DNA of 64,000 nucleotides from Eleusine coracana subsp. coracana (lineage: Eukaryota > Streptophyta > Magnoliopsida > Poales > Poaceae). The notes beneath the pieces were generated by a model. The model ran no database searches, was not told the origin of the DNA, and saw nothing but the letters and a program-made list of their open reading frames with translations. Each line of letters starts with the position of its first letter. Position 1 is the first letter of the stretch. The DNA lies in assembly GCA_032690845.1 (NCBI GenBank), contig CM064433.1, positions 36,268,658 through 36,332,657 on the forward strand, in the 5' to 3' direction. This document shows, piece after piece, positions 1-9,990 of the stretch. The translations under genes were made by a program, and so were the position numbers.

Positions 1-909
1 TCTTGAAGGTGAAACCTCCTAGTCGGCTAGGCGTTGCCCAAGAGCTCCCAAGCTTGTGATGAGCCTTAGGAAAGTTTGTGAAGGTTCGCTTCGCCTCCGC
101 AAGTAAAGAAGCAAAGATAATGGATCGGGAAAAGCGGTTGAAAGAGATCCGGCTTGGAGTGTGCCTTGTGAGCAACTCAAGCTTCCTCAACGGAGATGTA
201 GGGTTTACGGGGGTGAATCTGAACTTCGACAAACAAATCACCGTGTGCTTCATTTGGTTTTCTCTGTTAAGTTCTTGCTTATTTTGTTTGTGATTCATAG
301 ATTGCATGTGTAGTTGTGCTAGTCTTCGTAGTGTTTACTTACTCTAGATCTTGCATGCTCTATTAGGATCTTTAAGTTTGTTAGAATTTAGTATGGCCTT
401 GTATTTCCTGTTTACTCTCTCTACCCCGAGGAAACCGGTGGGTCCGGTTTTCCAAATTGGTGGGACCGGCTTTGGTCAGTGCCAAATTATGTAGATTCTT
501 GGTGAATCTAGTTTGTGTGTGTCTTGGCTACTCTCTAGTGTAGTTACTATTAGTGTATCCCCTCTGGTTAGTGTGTTGCTTGTTTAATTGTTTTCTATAC
601 TAGTAAAACCGGTGTATCCGGTTTACCAAACCGGTGGGTCCGGTTTCAAAGTTTGTTTTCTGAGGTTGATTCTTTGTGAATCTAATAGGGGTGGTTCCTG
701 TGTTTATTTTATTAGCTTGCTTGTGTTAAGTGCTTGGTTCTTTGTCCTCTTTACTTGTTTTATCCCAAGCTCTCTGACAAAATCGGAGGTACCGGTTTGC
801 TAAACCGGAGCAACCGGTTTTGGCAGTTTTAATTCCGCTGTGAGTTCTATTAATTTTTAGGAACGCCTATTTACCCTCCCCCCTTCTAGGTGACATTCAG
901 GGACTTTCA
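1..909 (+). repeat. 5' LTR (3' portion) of Copia-type element 1
   Basis: This is the R-U5-like tail of a long terminal repeat. It is cut by the window edge, so its start is unseen. Positions 1-903 match 7544-8446 at a constant offset of 7543. It ends in CA at 908-909, directly before a primer-binding site. From about position 160 to 903 I count roughly six differences between the copies, but more than ten in the first 160 bp. Several CCGG dyad motifs lie inside. Short open frames within it (for example 78-293 and 588-803) recur in the other LTR copy and look non-coding. Confidence 0.85.
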
Positions 910-911
910 AT

Positions 912-923
912 TGGCATCAGAGC
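912..923 (+). other. Primer-binding site of element 1
   Basis: The sequence TGGCATCAGAGC lies two bases after the LTR-terminal CA. It matches, with one change, the TGGTATCAGAGC complement of initiator tRNA-Met used by most plant Copia and many Gypsy elements. This fixes plus-strand orientation and the 5' LTR end. Confidence 0.8.
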
Positions 924-994
924 ATAATCTCCTCATTAGGCCTAACCGCTTGGAGAATCGATCACGTCACAAGGTAAAACGTGTCAAATTCCCT

Positions 995-2568
995 ATGGTT
1001 ATTCTAGTGCCTCGTTTTTTTATCATTTCACAACCTTCTTATGAGGCACCATATTTTAATGGCACAAACTTTGCTAATTGGAAAGCTAAGATGATCTCAT
1101 ATTTTCGGGAGATGAGTCCCAAAATTTGGTGGGTTATGGATGTAGGTTTTTCGCATAACATTGACAGGGAATCCACCACACAAGCACAAGAAAAATGCCT
1201 ACATCTCCAAGCCCAAGCTACCAATGCCTTATTCGGTGCATTGAGTAGGGATGTATTCGACAAGATATACAAGTTGGAGAATGTTCATGCTATGTGGATT
1301 AGGATTCAAGAAATATATGATGATTCTAACAATGAAGAAGAGAAGACTCAAACTGCCAATTTGAGAAAACCGGAGGCACCGGTTTCCCAAACCGGTGGCA
1401 CTGGTTTAGGCAGAACAAAAACTATTCCTATTGATAATCAAGCTAAAGATCCTAGTTGCAAATTTAGACCAATTGAAGAGTCTATGTCATCAAGAAGCTC
1501 ATGCTCAGATGATGAAAAATCATTTTGCTTCATGTCCAAGAGACAAACAAAATCTCATGTATCCTTAGTTGAAAAGGATGACAACTCAAGGAATGATCAT
1601 ACTAGTGCTACTAACAAATCCTCTTATGTAGCACAGCTAGAGAAAGCAAACAAAATGATCATGATTGAGTTTCAAAAACTAGCTAGCATGCATAATAAAT
1701 TGCAAGAGAGACATGGTGATCTTCTATGCTTACATGAGAAACTCATTGACTCATATACCATGCTAGAAACAACTCATGAGGTTGCACTTACTATTGTAAA
1801 ATCTTCTCAACCTCACACATGCACATGCACAACACAATCTATTGTTCTATCTTGTGTTAACACTTGTTGCTCTCAAGCAAAGCCATCGTATAATGAGCAA
1901 GTAATTGTAGAAACTTGTGATAAATTTATTGCAAGTAAAAATTATTATCTCAAAAGAGAAGTTCTGAGGTTAAACATGGATTTAAGTCAGTTGAGAGGCA
2001 AAGGCCATGTGCAACCATCTCAAGATAACCGTGATAGCATGGTGAAGAAGCTTGAGAAGGGATCAACAGCCACATGTGTCAAAAGCCTTCCCACTGGCCT
2101 GAACAAAGTTCATGACAAGAGCAACAAGCAAAAGATCAAAAACAAATTACACATCAAGTGCTTCGAGTGCTCATCAATGAGACATTTTGCTTCAGAATGC
2201 CCATCAAAGAAAAATGGTCAACCTACACTCTCTAGAAGACAAAGGAGTCTATCTCAGAGAAGATGCTTTGGATGCAAAGAGAAAGGACACAAGATAGCCT
2301 CCTATTCAGGACAATCCAGAATGGAGCAAGCTTGTCAAAACCGGAGGCACAGGTTTCTGCAGAAAAGCTCTATCCCAGTAAGCATTTGGAGAAATGCTTT
2401 GTGTCGGCATTCCCAAGAGACATGGACAAAAATGAAAGCAACAAGAAGAAAATCAAGGACAAGGCCAAAAGAATTAAGCATCAAACACGCTACACATGTC
2501 GGGACAAAGGACATCTCAGTAAGGATTGCCCTTTGACTCAAGCTTTAAATTCTAAGTTGGTCAAATAA
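995..2568 (+). pseudogene. gag: Copia-type gag, frameshifted, no pol downstream
   Basis: The protein is a retrotransposon capsid (gag) that would package element RNA in cytoplasmic particles. I take the ATG at 995 as start; the frame is open upstream of it only through the PBS region. The N-terminal part has the PYFNGTNFANWKAKM signature of the plant Copia gag (UBN2/DUF4219-like) family. A coiled, Lys/Glu-rich middle follows. A CCHC zinc knuckle (CFECSSMRHFASEC) is intact; a second one (CFGCKEKGHKIASY) has lost its last Cys; a third (CRDKGHLSKDC) lies in the +1 frame at 2263-2568 and lacks its first Cys. CCGG repeat motifs are translated as part of the protein near 1371-1405. No protease, integrase, reverse transcriptase or RNase H follows, so the element is non-autonomous. 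It is disabled by the frameshift. Confidence 0.8.
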
Positions 2569-3443
2569 TAAGTATTTACCCTCTAAGGCCAACAATGAAA
2601 CTTGTGCTATCAAGGTGATGAGTTCACCCATTGATAGTGCAAAGTCCATTTGGATGCCTAAAGCTTGTGCAACTAACTCTCAAGGATCCAATAAGCATTG
2701 GGTACCAAAATATGCGTGAAAGTGTTCATAAGTTGTAGGTGATGCATTGATGACTTGGCATGCACAAGAATGATGGAACAACACGCAAACTTGCCAAGCA
2801 TGGATACATTCAAATACTATTTACATCAATGACATAAAGGAAAAGAATAAGTACCACTAAATATTCTTTGTCTTGTTCCTTAATCCTGCAGAAATGATTC
2901 CACAAGTTCATGCTACTACTTGCGAAATGCTCTCAAGTATACAAGCGTGAATGATCTTGTAAAGAGATGCAATTAATGTCTTCCTCGAAGAAAATTTGTT
3001 CACGAATATGTCTTAGGATTGATGAACACAAACAAGAATCCAAGAAACCAACATGAGTCAAGAAGAAAAGAAAATCTATTGAAAAACAAGAAAATCAAGA
3101 ACTCAGGAAAACTGGTTGGTCCGGTTTGCAGAACCAGTAGGTCTGGTTTCTCCTGAAAAGCTTGGGAAGATGAATTGATCAGATAAAAGAGCAAGACAAC
3201 ATCTGGATTGATAATTGACCCATGTTGAGTGGGGGATTAGCAATACAAGTCAAACATGAAAATAACAAGTGAACATACATATCTATGTGGTTGTGGGTAT
3301 TTCTAGACTTGTCTCAATTCATGTTGTTTATCACTCCCTCACCATAACCAAGATATAATCTGAACCTCTCCAAGTTCCTAATAGAACATGTGAATATTGT
3401 AAAAATTATTCAAAGTATTTGCAACACATATTTAGGGGGAGAT
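2569..3443 (+). mobile_element. Element 1 internal non-coding region with polypurine tract
   Basis: After gag the sequence still encodes a short WMPKACATNSQGSNK-like tail (2650-2718) of the kind found at the end of gag in SIRE/Opie-type Copia elements. No enzyme domain follows. At 3434-3443 AGGGGGAGAT is followed at once by TGTT. This is the typical polypurine tract plus LTR start of Copia elements such as BARE-1. I see no gene here. Confidence 0.6.
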
Positions 3444-3562
3444 TGTTTTTATATCTTGTGTTAAAAGAGACTAATTTTTTTCTTAAAGTTATCTTGTGAT
3501 TAGTCTATCTATAGAGAATACCTCTTGTTGATGATGTCTCATGTTGAAATCAAGTAAAAAGG

Positions 3563-3613
<51 letters not shown>

Positions 3614-5047
3614 TTATTTCAATATATGTTGTCTGCGAAAACCGGAGGCACCGGTTTGCAAAACTGGAGGGACCAGTTTTGACAGGAAACATAGGTTCTA
3701 TTTCTTGAGGTGATTCTTGTTTGGATATGTTTGGCAAATCACTATATGAGAGATTCTATCTTGTGCTACTAATCCAAATGTCTACCATTGAAAGTGCATC
3801 AAAAGGCGATTTTTGGAAAGTAGGCATTAATAGTAAAAGATAAAGTAAGCGCAAGAAAATTTGGTTTCTTTTTCATTAGTTGAAAAGGAATAATTGCTAC
3901 CAAAGGTATTGCATCCTAAATTATTTGTCCTTATTACTGCATGTAGAACTCATGTGGTAGGTTGTGCCTTGGTATGTGTGTGACTAATGTCATAAACATG
4001 CTCTCTGTGAGTTAAGGTAGATTTTTCAAAATTTAATAAAGGACATATTTATATAATGTCTTATCCTAAGTGGATTTCAAAATATTTGATTCTTGATCTT
4101 TGTGATCATGTCGAGCTACTTGTGGTTATTGTTCATCCTTATTGCTTGTTGCCTAACCACACTTAGCAAGGCTCTCTCAAGTCCATTTTTCCATCGACTC
4201 TTAAATCTTGATCATTATCACGATTTTCATCTCCAAAATCAAGGATTTGATCTAGAAAGGAAGGAGCAACGGATTCAAGCTTTCAAAGGGTTCAATAGTC
4301 AAAATCTTCCATCTATTTGGTTTTGTCTCTGTCCTGACAAAACCGGTTGCACCGGTTTTCGGTTTTGTCGATTTAACCAGCCCGAGCCCAAAACTTACCC
4401 CTTCACTGTCATTTGTTCCCGTCTTTCCAAAACTACCATGTTGTGGCCAGCTCTCTTATCCATTGGCGATTTCAAGGTCTCCGTGTGGGATTCTTCGGTT
4501 CTTGGGTGGATCTTGGTGCGCCAAGATCGGAGACTCCGATTTCTCCTCCGGATTTGAGTTTCTCCTCTTCAAAGGTACCTATGGTCTCAAGTTTTGATCT
4601 CTTATCACCTTTGGTAGATTCAAATTTCCCTATGGTACATTGCTTCCTAGGCTGTCCTAGAACCTAGTCTTGCATCCTAAGCTCCAATGCTTGGAAAAAT
4701 CAATCGGATTCGTGACCTAGGGTATGTCTGGGAAAACCGGAGGCACCGGTTTGGCAAACCGGAGCATCCGGTTTTGATAGAAAAACACTAAGTCATGTTT
4801 GATTGATTTTGATTATCCTATCAGTTCCATCTATGCTTCCAAGTATTGCTTCATGCCTAACCCTAGCCTAGAACAATTTAAGATAAAATTATGGATATAG
4901 GTTTTCTCTGTGAAAACCGGAGGCACCGGTTTTTTTAGAGAACACCTATTTCCATTTTGTTACCTCAAATTGTTATCCATATCTCCTTTTATCATTCCCT
5001 GTTGTATCCTAAGACCTTGTTCATTCATATCTATCACAGAGTTAGTA

Positions 5048-6754
5048 TGTCGGATAAGGAAAGAGAATGGAATGTGAAGGTAAGGCATGATGTGGGGCAA
5101 GGAACTCAGTTTGACACCGTCTATGAGAGATGGAAGCAAACATCAAGAGGCTGCCCAGAGGCATTGTGTCCATTGATGACGCTCTTGCAGATCTAGTACT
5201 AGAAGATGACTCATCTGATGATGATGATGTGAAGGATGAGACTTATAATCCTCCTATAGGTGCTTCTAGGGCTGCTCCTAGGACAATGGCTGGTGGCTCA
5301 GGTACAGTAGGGGCAGCAACCACTGATGATGACAGTGATGAGGAAGAGGAAGAGCAGGAGAAATTTGATGTGGATGAGATCACTCCTGCAGCCTATGTGC
5401 ACCTTGGACATCTCTCTTTTTGGGTTCCTCTAAACCCGGGATGGAGGGAGAAAGTGAGCTACAAAGGCCAAACAAATTATGTGAGAGAAATGAGAGCCAA
5501 GGATTCTAGAGCACTCCCTAGAGAGGCCACTGACTACAGGTTTCACTCTTTCTTCCATCAGGATTTTTATGAGTCAGTGATTTTGTCAAAGAAGCATAAC
5601 CCAGTTGCTAACTCTCAGTGGGTCGATTGGGCACATGTGGAAAACAAGAATGACCCCATCTTCAATGAATTCATTATTGTGTGCAAGGCAAAGCATTTGA
5701 AGGATCTTCTTGGTTTTTAGAAAAGTTGGAATAATGAGATAATTGCTCAATTCTATGCCACTTTGTATGTTGAGAAAAATGCTAGCACAAGGAATATGCA
5801 CTGGATGACCGAGGGACAGTGGTATGAGGTGAGCTATGCATAGTTTGCCAGACTTTTTTGGCTTTGGGAGACTTGATGCAAACCGGCCTCGGATTCACCT
5901 TGCCACACGTCTTGGTGCTAGAGGGTTGAGGCACATGTATCCAGCAGGGAAGCAAGGTAATTATGAGACTATCACAAACTTGTTCCCTTTCTTTGCCTAC
6001 ATCAACATGCTCTTCAGGAAGACTATCACTCTTAGGGAGGGAGATGGCACAAAACTCCCCTCCTACAACAGGAACATCCTTGCTGCCATGGGTCCAAATG
6101 GGCATGATTGCTCTGTATTTGACTTTATCTCGGAGGAAATAAAAGTCATTTCAAACAACCAATTGAAGAGTTGTGGATATGCTCCCTATATTATGCATAT
6201 GATTGAGAGGGTTTTAGCTCGCACGTTTGTATGTGACAAGGAGCACCTTCCTTTGAGAATCAAGAATGACTTGAGAAACCCAGTTGAGGACAACAATGCA
6301 TCATCATCAGCGTGCATCCACCTCTGCAGCACCTAGAGGGAGTGGGCAGCAAAGGGACAAGCCTCCTTCACCTATTAAGAGACTCTTTGGCTTGCTTCTT
6401 GGTATGTGCAGATCTCAGCATGATGCAGATGTGAAAGCACATCATGAGAGGCAAGTGAGGAAGAAGGACACAAGGACTATGAAGCTTCTTCACCAACAAA
6501 GCAACCTACAAGCTACTCGCTCTCCTATTGCCTCCGAGGGTGAACAAAGTCCAGAGATTGAGACTTTTGAGGCTAGAATGAACCGCTATGAGCAGGAGAG
6601 CCCCTACACCTCTTGGTTTGGAGATACGGATATCAGTGGGGCTATTTTTTGTTTTGGTGGAGCAGGGACTTCACAAGTGCCACCATTTAACCCTCCACCT
6701 CCCCCTCCACCAAACAATGAAGAAGATGAGGAAGACGACGACGAGGAGGAGTGA
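5048..6754 (+). pseudogene. Broken 'putative plant transposon protein' ORF
   Basis: This was once a single acidic protein of roughly 550 residues, of a type often annotated in grasses as 'putative plant transposon protein' and found in SIRE-like retroelements; its function is not known. It begins MSDKEREWNVKVRHDVG at 5048. A frameshift falls near 5128, after which a frame with DDSSDDDD and DSDEEEEEQE acidic runs continues to 5720. In-frame stops follow at about 5718 and 5838, then a shifted frame (5836-6336) with RHMYPAGKQGN and YNRNILAAM signatures. Another shift near 6290 leads into a Pro-rich then Asp/Glu-rich tail ending at 6754. At least three breaks mean no full-length product. It lies either inside the 3' LTR or between gag and LTR. 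Confidence 0.65.
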
Positions 6755-7315
6755 TCATGGACGCTGAGGAACACCCCTTTTTGGTGCTAGATGTCAAAGG
6801 AGGAGAGATGCATTAAAGCTTCGAGGCATTAGCTCCTTTTGGTTTTCAGTTTGTTCTGTCTAGAAAAACCGGAGGCACCGATTTGGCAAACCGGAGCAAC
6901 CGGTTTTGCCAGACAGAACCCTTGTATCCATTTTCTTTGTTTTATCTCGTGGACTTGAGACAATTTGTAATGTGTGATCTTTGTGTGTTGAACTTTGTAA
7001 TATTTCTCTAGTATCTTTTATTTAATCTTGAGTTTAGGCATGCCGCTCTATCAAGAGAGATCCTATATGGTTTGCATTTAATGTCTCAATGATCAAAGAA
7101 AAACCCAAGCGAGATGAGAGAAACACAATACCCACACTCACACTAACTCTCACTGTGACAGAGAAAACCGGTGTAACCGGTTTACCAAACCGAAGGGACC
7201 GGTTTGGGTTCAAAGCTCCAACGTCTAGTTCAGGAAAATCGGAGGTACTGGTTTGGGAAACTAGAGAGACCGGTTTTAACTGGTTCAGTATAACGGCTAG
7301 TCTTTGGGGGACAAG

Positions 7316-7323
7316 TATAAATA
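7316..7323 (+). promoter_or_regulatory. LTR TATA box of element 1
   Basis: TATAAATA sits about 230 bp before the start of similarity with the window-initial LTR piece. That is the place expected for the U3 promoter. Transcription would begin roughly 30 bp downstream, giving an R region near 7350. Confidence 0.55.
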
Positions 7324-7543
7324 CTTCCTACCCCCCTCCTTTGGATGTTGTTGAGTGTATGCACGAAAAGAATACATCCAAAGCCTTGTAGAGCTCTCCC
7401 CAACACCTTTTTGTGAGGTTGGAGTGATTTGTGATAAACCCTAAGTATTGGGTTGAGAGAGATTGAGATTGGGAGCACCAAAGAGAAAATCCCACTCTTG
7501 TGTATTTGAGCATTGTGTTGCTAATCCGTGAAGCATTTGTTAC

Positions 7544-8446
7544 TCTTGGAGATGAAACCTCCTAGTCGGCTAGGCATCGCCCTAGAGCTCCCAAGCTTGT
7601 GGTGAGCCTTGGAAAAGTTTGTGAAGGTTCGCTTCGCCTCCACAAGGAAAGAAGCAAAGATAGTGGATCGGGAAAAGCGATTGAAAGAGACCCAGCTTGG
7701 AGTGTGCCTTGTGAGCAACTCAAGCTTCCTCAACGGAGATGTAGGGTTTACGGGGGTGAATCTGAACTTCGACAAACAAATCGCCGTGTGCTTCATTTGG
7801 TTTTCTCTGTTAAGTTCTTGCTTCTTTTGTTTGTGATTCATAGATTGCATGTGTAGTTGTGCTAGTCTTCGTAGTGTTTACTTACTCTAGATCTTGCATG
7901 CTCTATTAGGATCTTTAAGTTTGTTAGAATTTAGTATGGCCTTGTATTTCCTGTTTACTCTCTCTACCCCGAGGAAACCGGTGGGTCCGGTTTTCCAAAT
8001 TGGTGGGACCGGCTTTGGTCAGTGCCAAATTATGTAGATTCTTGGTGAATCTAGTTTGTGTGTGTCTTGCCTACTCTCTAGTGTAGTTACTATTAGTGTA
8101 TCCCCTCTGGTTACTGTGTTGCTTGTTTAATTGTTTTCTATACTAGTAAAACCGGTGTATCCGGTTTACCAAACCGGTGGGTCCGGTTTCAAAGTTTGTT
8201 TTCTGAGGTTGATTCTTTGTGAATCTAATAGGGGTGGTTCCTGTGTTTATTTTATTAGCTTGCTTGTGTTAAGTGCTTGGTTCTTTGTCCTCTTTACTTG
8301 TTTTATCCCAAGCTCTCTGACAAAATCGGAGGTACCAGTTTGCTAAACCGGAGCAACCGGTTTTGGCAGTTTTAATTCCGCTGTGAGTTCTATTAATTTT
8401 TAGGAACGCCTATTTACCCTCCCCCCCTCTAGGTGACATTCAGGGA
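7544..8446 (+). repeat. 3' LTR R-U5 segment, copy 2
   Basis: Near-identical to 1-903 (offset 7543). The match stops abruptly in CAGGGA, where the 5' copy continues CTTTCA to the LTR end and this copy jumps into a third, older copy. The LTR terminus itself is therefore missing here and is supplied by the next segment. Confidence 0.85.
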
Positions 8447-8452
8447 TTGCAT

Positions 8453-9070
8453 GGATTGCATGTGTAGTTGTGATAGTATTCTCAGTGTTTACTTGATCTA
8501 GATCTTGCATGCTCTATTAGGATCTTTAAGTTTGCTAGAACTTAGTGGGCGTTGTATTTCCTGTTTTACTCTCTCTGCCCCAAGAAAATCGGTGGGTCTG
8601 GTTTTTCAAATCGATGAGACCGATTTCGGTGAGTGTCAAATTGTGTATATTCTTAGTGAATCTAGTTTGTGTGTGTCTTGGCTACTCTCTGGTGTAGTTC
8701 CTACTAGTGTATCCCCTCTGGTTAGTGTGTTGCTTGTTTAATTGCTTTAGATATGAGAAAAACCGGTGTATCCGGTTTACCAAACCGGTGGGTCCGGTTT
8801 CGAAGTTTGTTTTCTGAGGTTGATTCTTTGTGAATCTAATAGGGGTTGTTTCTATGTTTGTTTTATTAGCTTGCTTGTGTTAAGTGCTTGGTTCTTTGTC
8901 CTCTTTACTTGTTTTATCCCAAGCTCTCTGATAAAACCGGAGATACCCGTTTGCTAAACCGGAGCAATCGGTTTTGATAGTTTTAATTCCGCTGCGAGTT
9001 CTGTTAATTTTTCAGGAACGCTTATTCACACCCCCCCCCCCCCCCTCTAGACGACATCCAGGGACTTTCA
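8453..9070 (+). repeat. Third, diverged LTR tail copy
   Basis: This segment repeats the last 600 or so bases of the LTR (it corresponds to 299-909 and 7842-8446) but with clearly more substitutions than the other two copies have between them. It ends in GGGACTTTCA at 9061-9070, the proper LTR terminus, after a 15-C run at 9031-9045. A 5-bp target duplication, if present, would start GAAGT at 9071; its partner lies outside the window. It probably comes from another family member by recombination or template switching. Confidence 0.75.
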
Positions 9071-9990
9071 GAAGTGTTGTTGTGATGCTTTGTTGTATAT
9101 GCCATTAAACTAAGACGTATGTGAACATATGGTCAAAAACTGTAGAGTTTTGATTAAGGTTTTATAAGATTATTAGTTTATCTCATTTGACTAATGAGGG
9201 TAACACGGTAAGGTTTTTAATACAGATATATGAGTAATTCTTGTCATGATTTTTTTTTAATTTTTGGAAACATGATATTTTTCTTTGAATGAACACTACG
9301 CTTGATTGTGGACTAAAGTTTATGTACACCATACATTAGATGTATGATACTAATTGTTTGTGTATACATACATGTGAGTATAAGCATTTTACACATACAG
9401 ATACGGCTGGTGAGTCCAGATGGATTTTGGAAGGTTCAGGTATAGACCTTTCTATAGGATAAATTGATGCTAAGATTATGTAACATTCCATAATAAAGAA
9501 AAAAAAATACATAGATGATACTATCTTGGTATGTAGTACGCCGTTAAGAACAAAGGGCTGGTAACTTTGTATTGGACCAAATTTCTCTCTCCGGCCTGAA
9601 TAGAACGTATTAGGCATCCAGACTTTGCATTGCTCTCTCCCCGCTCAGAGTCAACCCGCGGCAACTCGGCCAAAATCCACCGTTGTCGGTCGCCCTGCTG
9701 GCCCTTCTCTTGCACATGGTGAAGCTCACTAGGCGGCGGCTGATTCGCGCTAACTTGCACATACTGTATATACTGGAGCTCACGCAACAAATCATATTTT
9801 AACTGTGCTTCAACTATATAAACCGTACTTGAACTGTTAGATAATCATAGTCGATGATAACATCACAGTTACCACCGCTATTCTAAACCGTACATAAAAC
9901 CTTAGCTTCATACGGCTCCTCTATGATCAGAAAAAGAGATTATTTCTTTTCAATCTTATCCCTCCGTATAGGTAAGATAAAATTGATTGA
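9071..9990. other. Intergenic, AT-rich, no gene seen
   Basis: Mostly AT-rich DNA after the end of element 1. Open frames on the minus strand (9336-9795) are short, overlap each other and show no domain I recognise. No terminal repeats or RNA gene were found. Confidence 0.5.

Larger units (their letters stand above)
3444..8446 (+). repeat. Putative giant 3' LTR of element 1 (about 5.0 kb)
   Basis: If the polypurine tract at 3434-3443 is the one used, the 3' LTR runs from TG at 3444 to the point where identity with the 5' LTR tail ends (8446). It would contain a (TC)n tract at 3567-3608, many CCGG dyad motifs, a broken coding region at 5048-6754, a TATA box at 7316-7323 and the R-U5 tail from 7544. 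Alternatively the LTR starts further right, for example after the purine run near 6795-6806, and the coding region is internal. The missing sequence left of position 1 would decide. Sure: it holds the 3' LTR tail. Unsure: where the LTR begins. Confidence 0.5.

Noticed and set aside
78..803. Short frames repeated in the LTR copies
   Set aside because: Duplicated only because the LTR is duplicated; no protein signature.
7089..7391. 100-codon frame ahead of the LTR TATA box
   Set aside because: Runs through the CCGG dyads and the promoter; non-coding U3.
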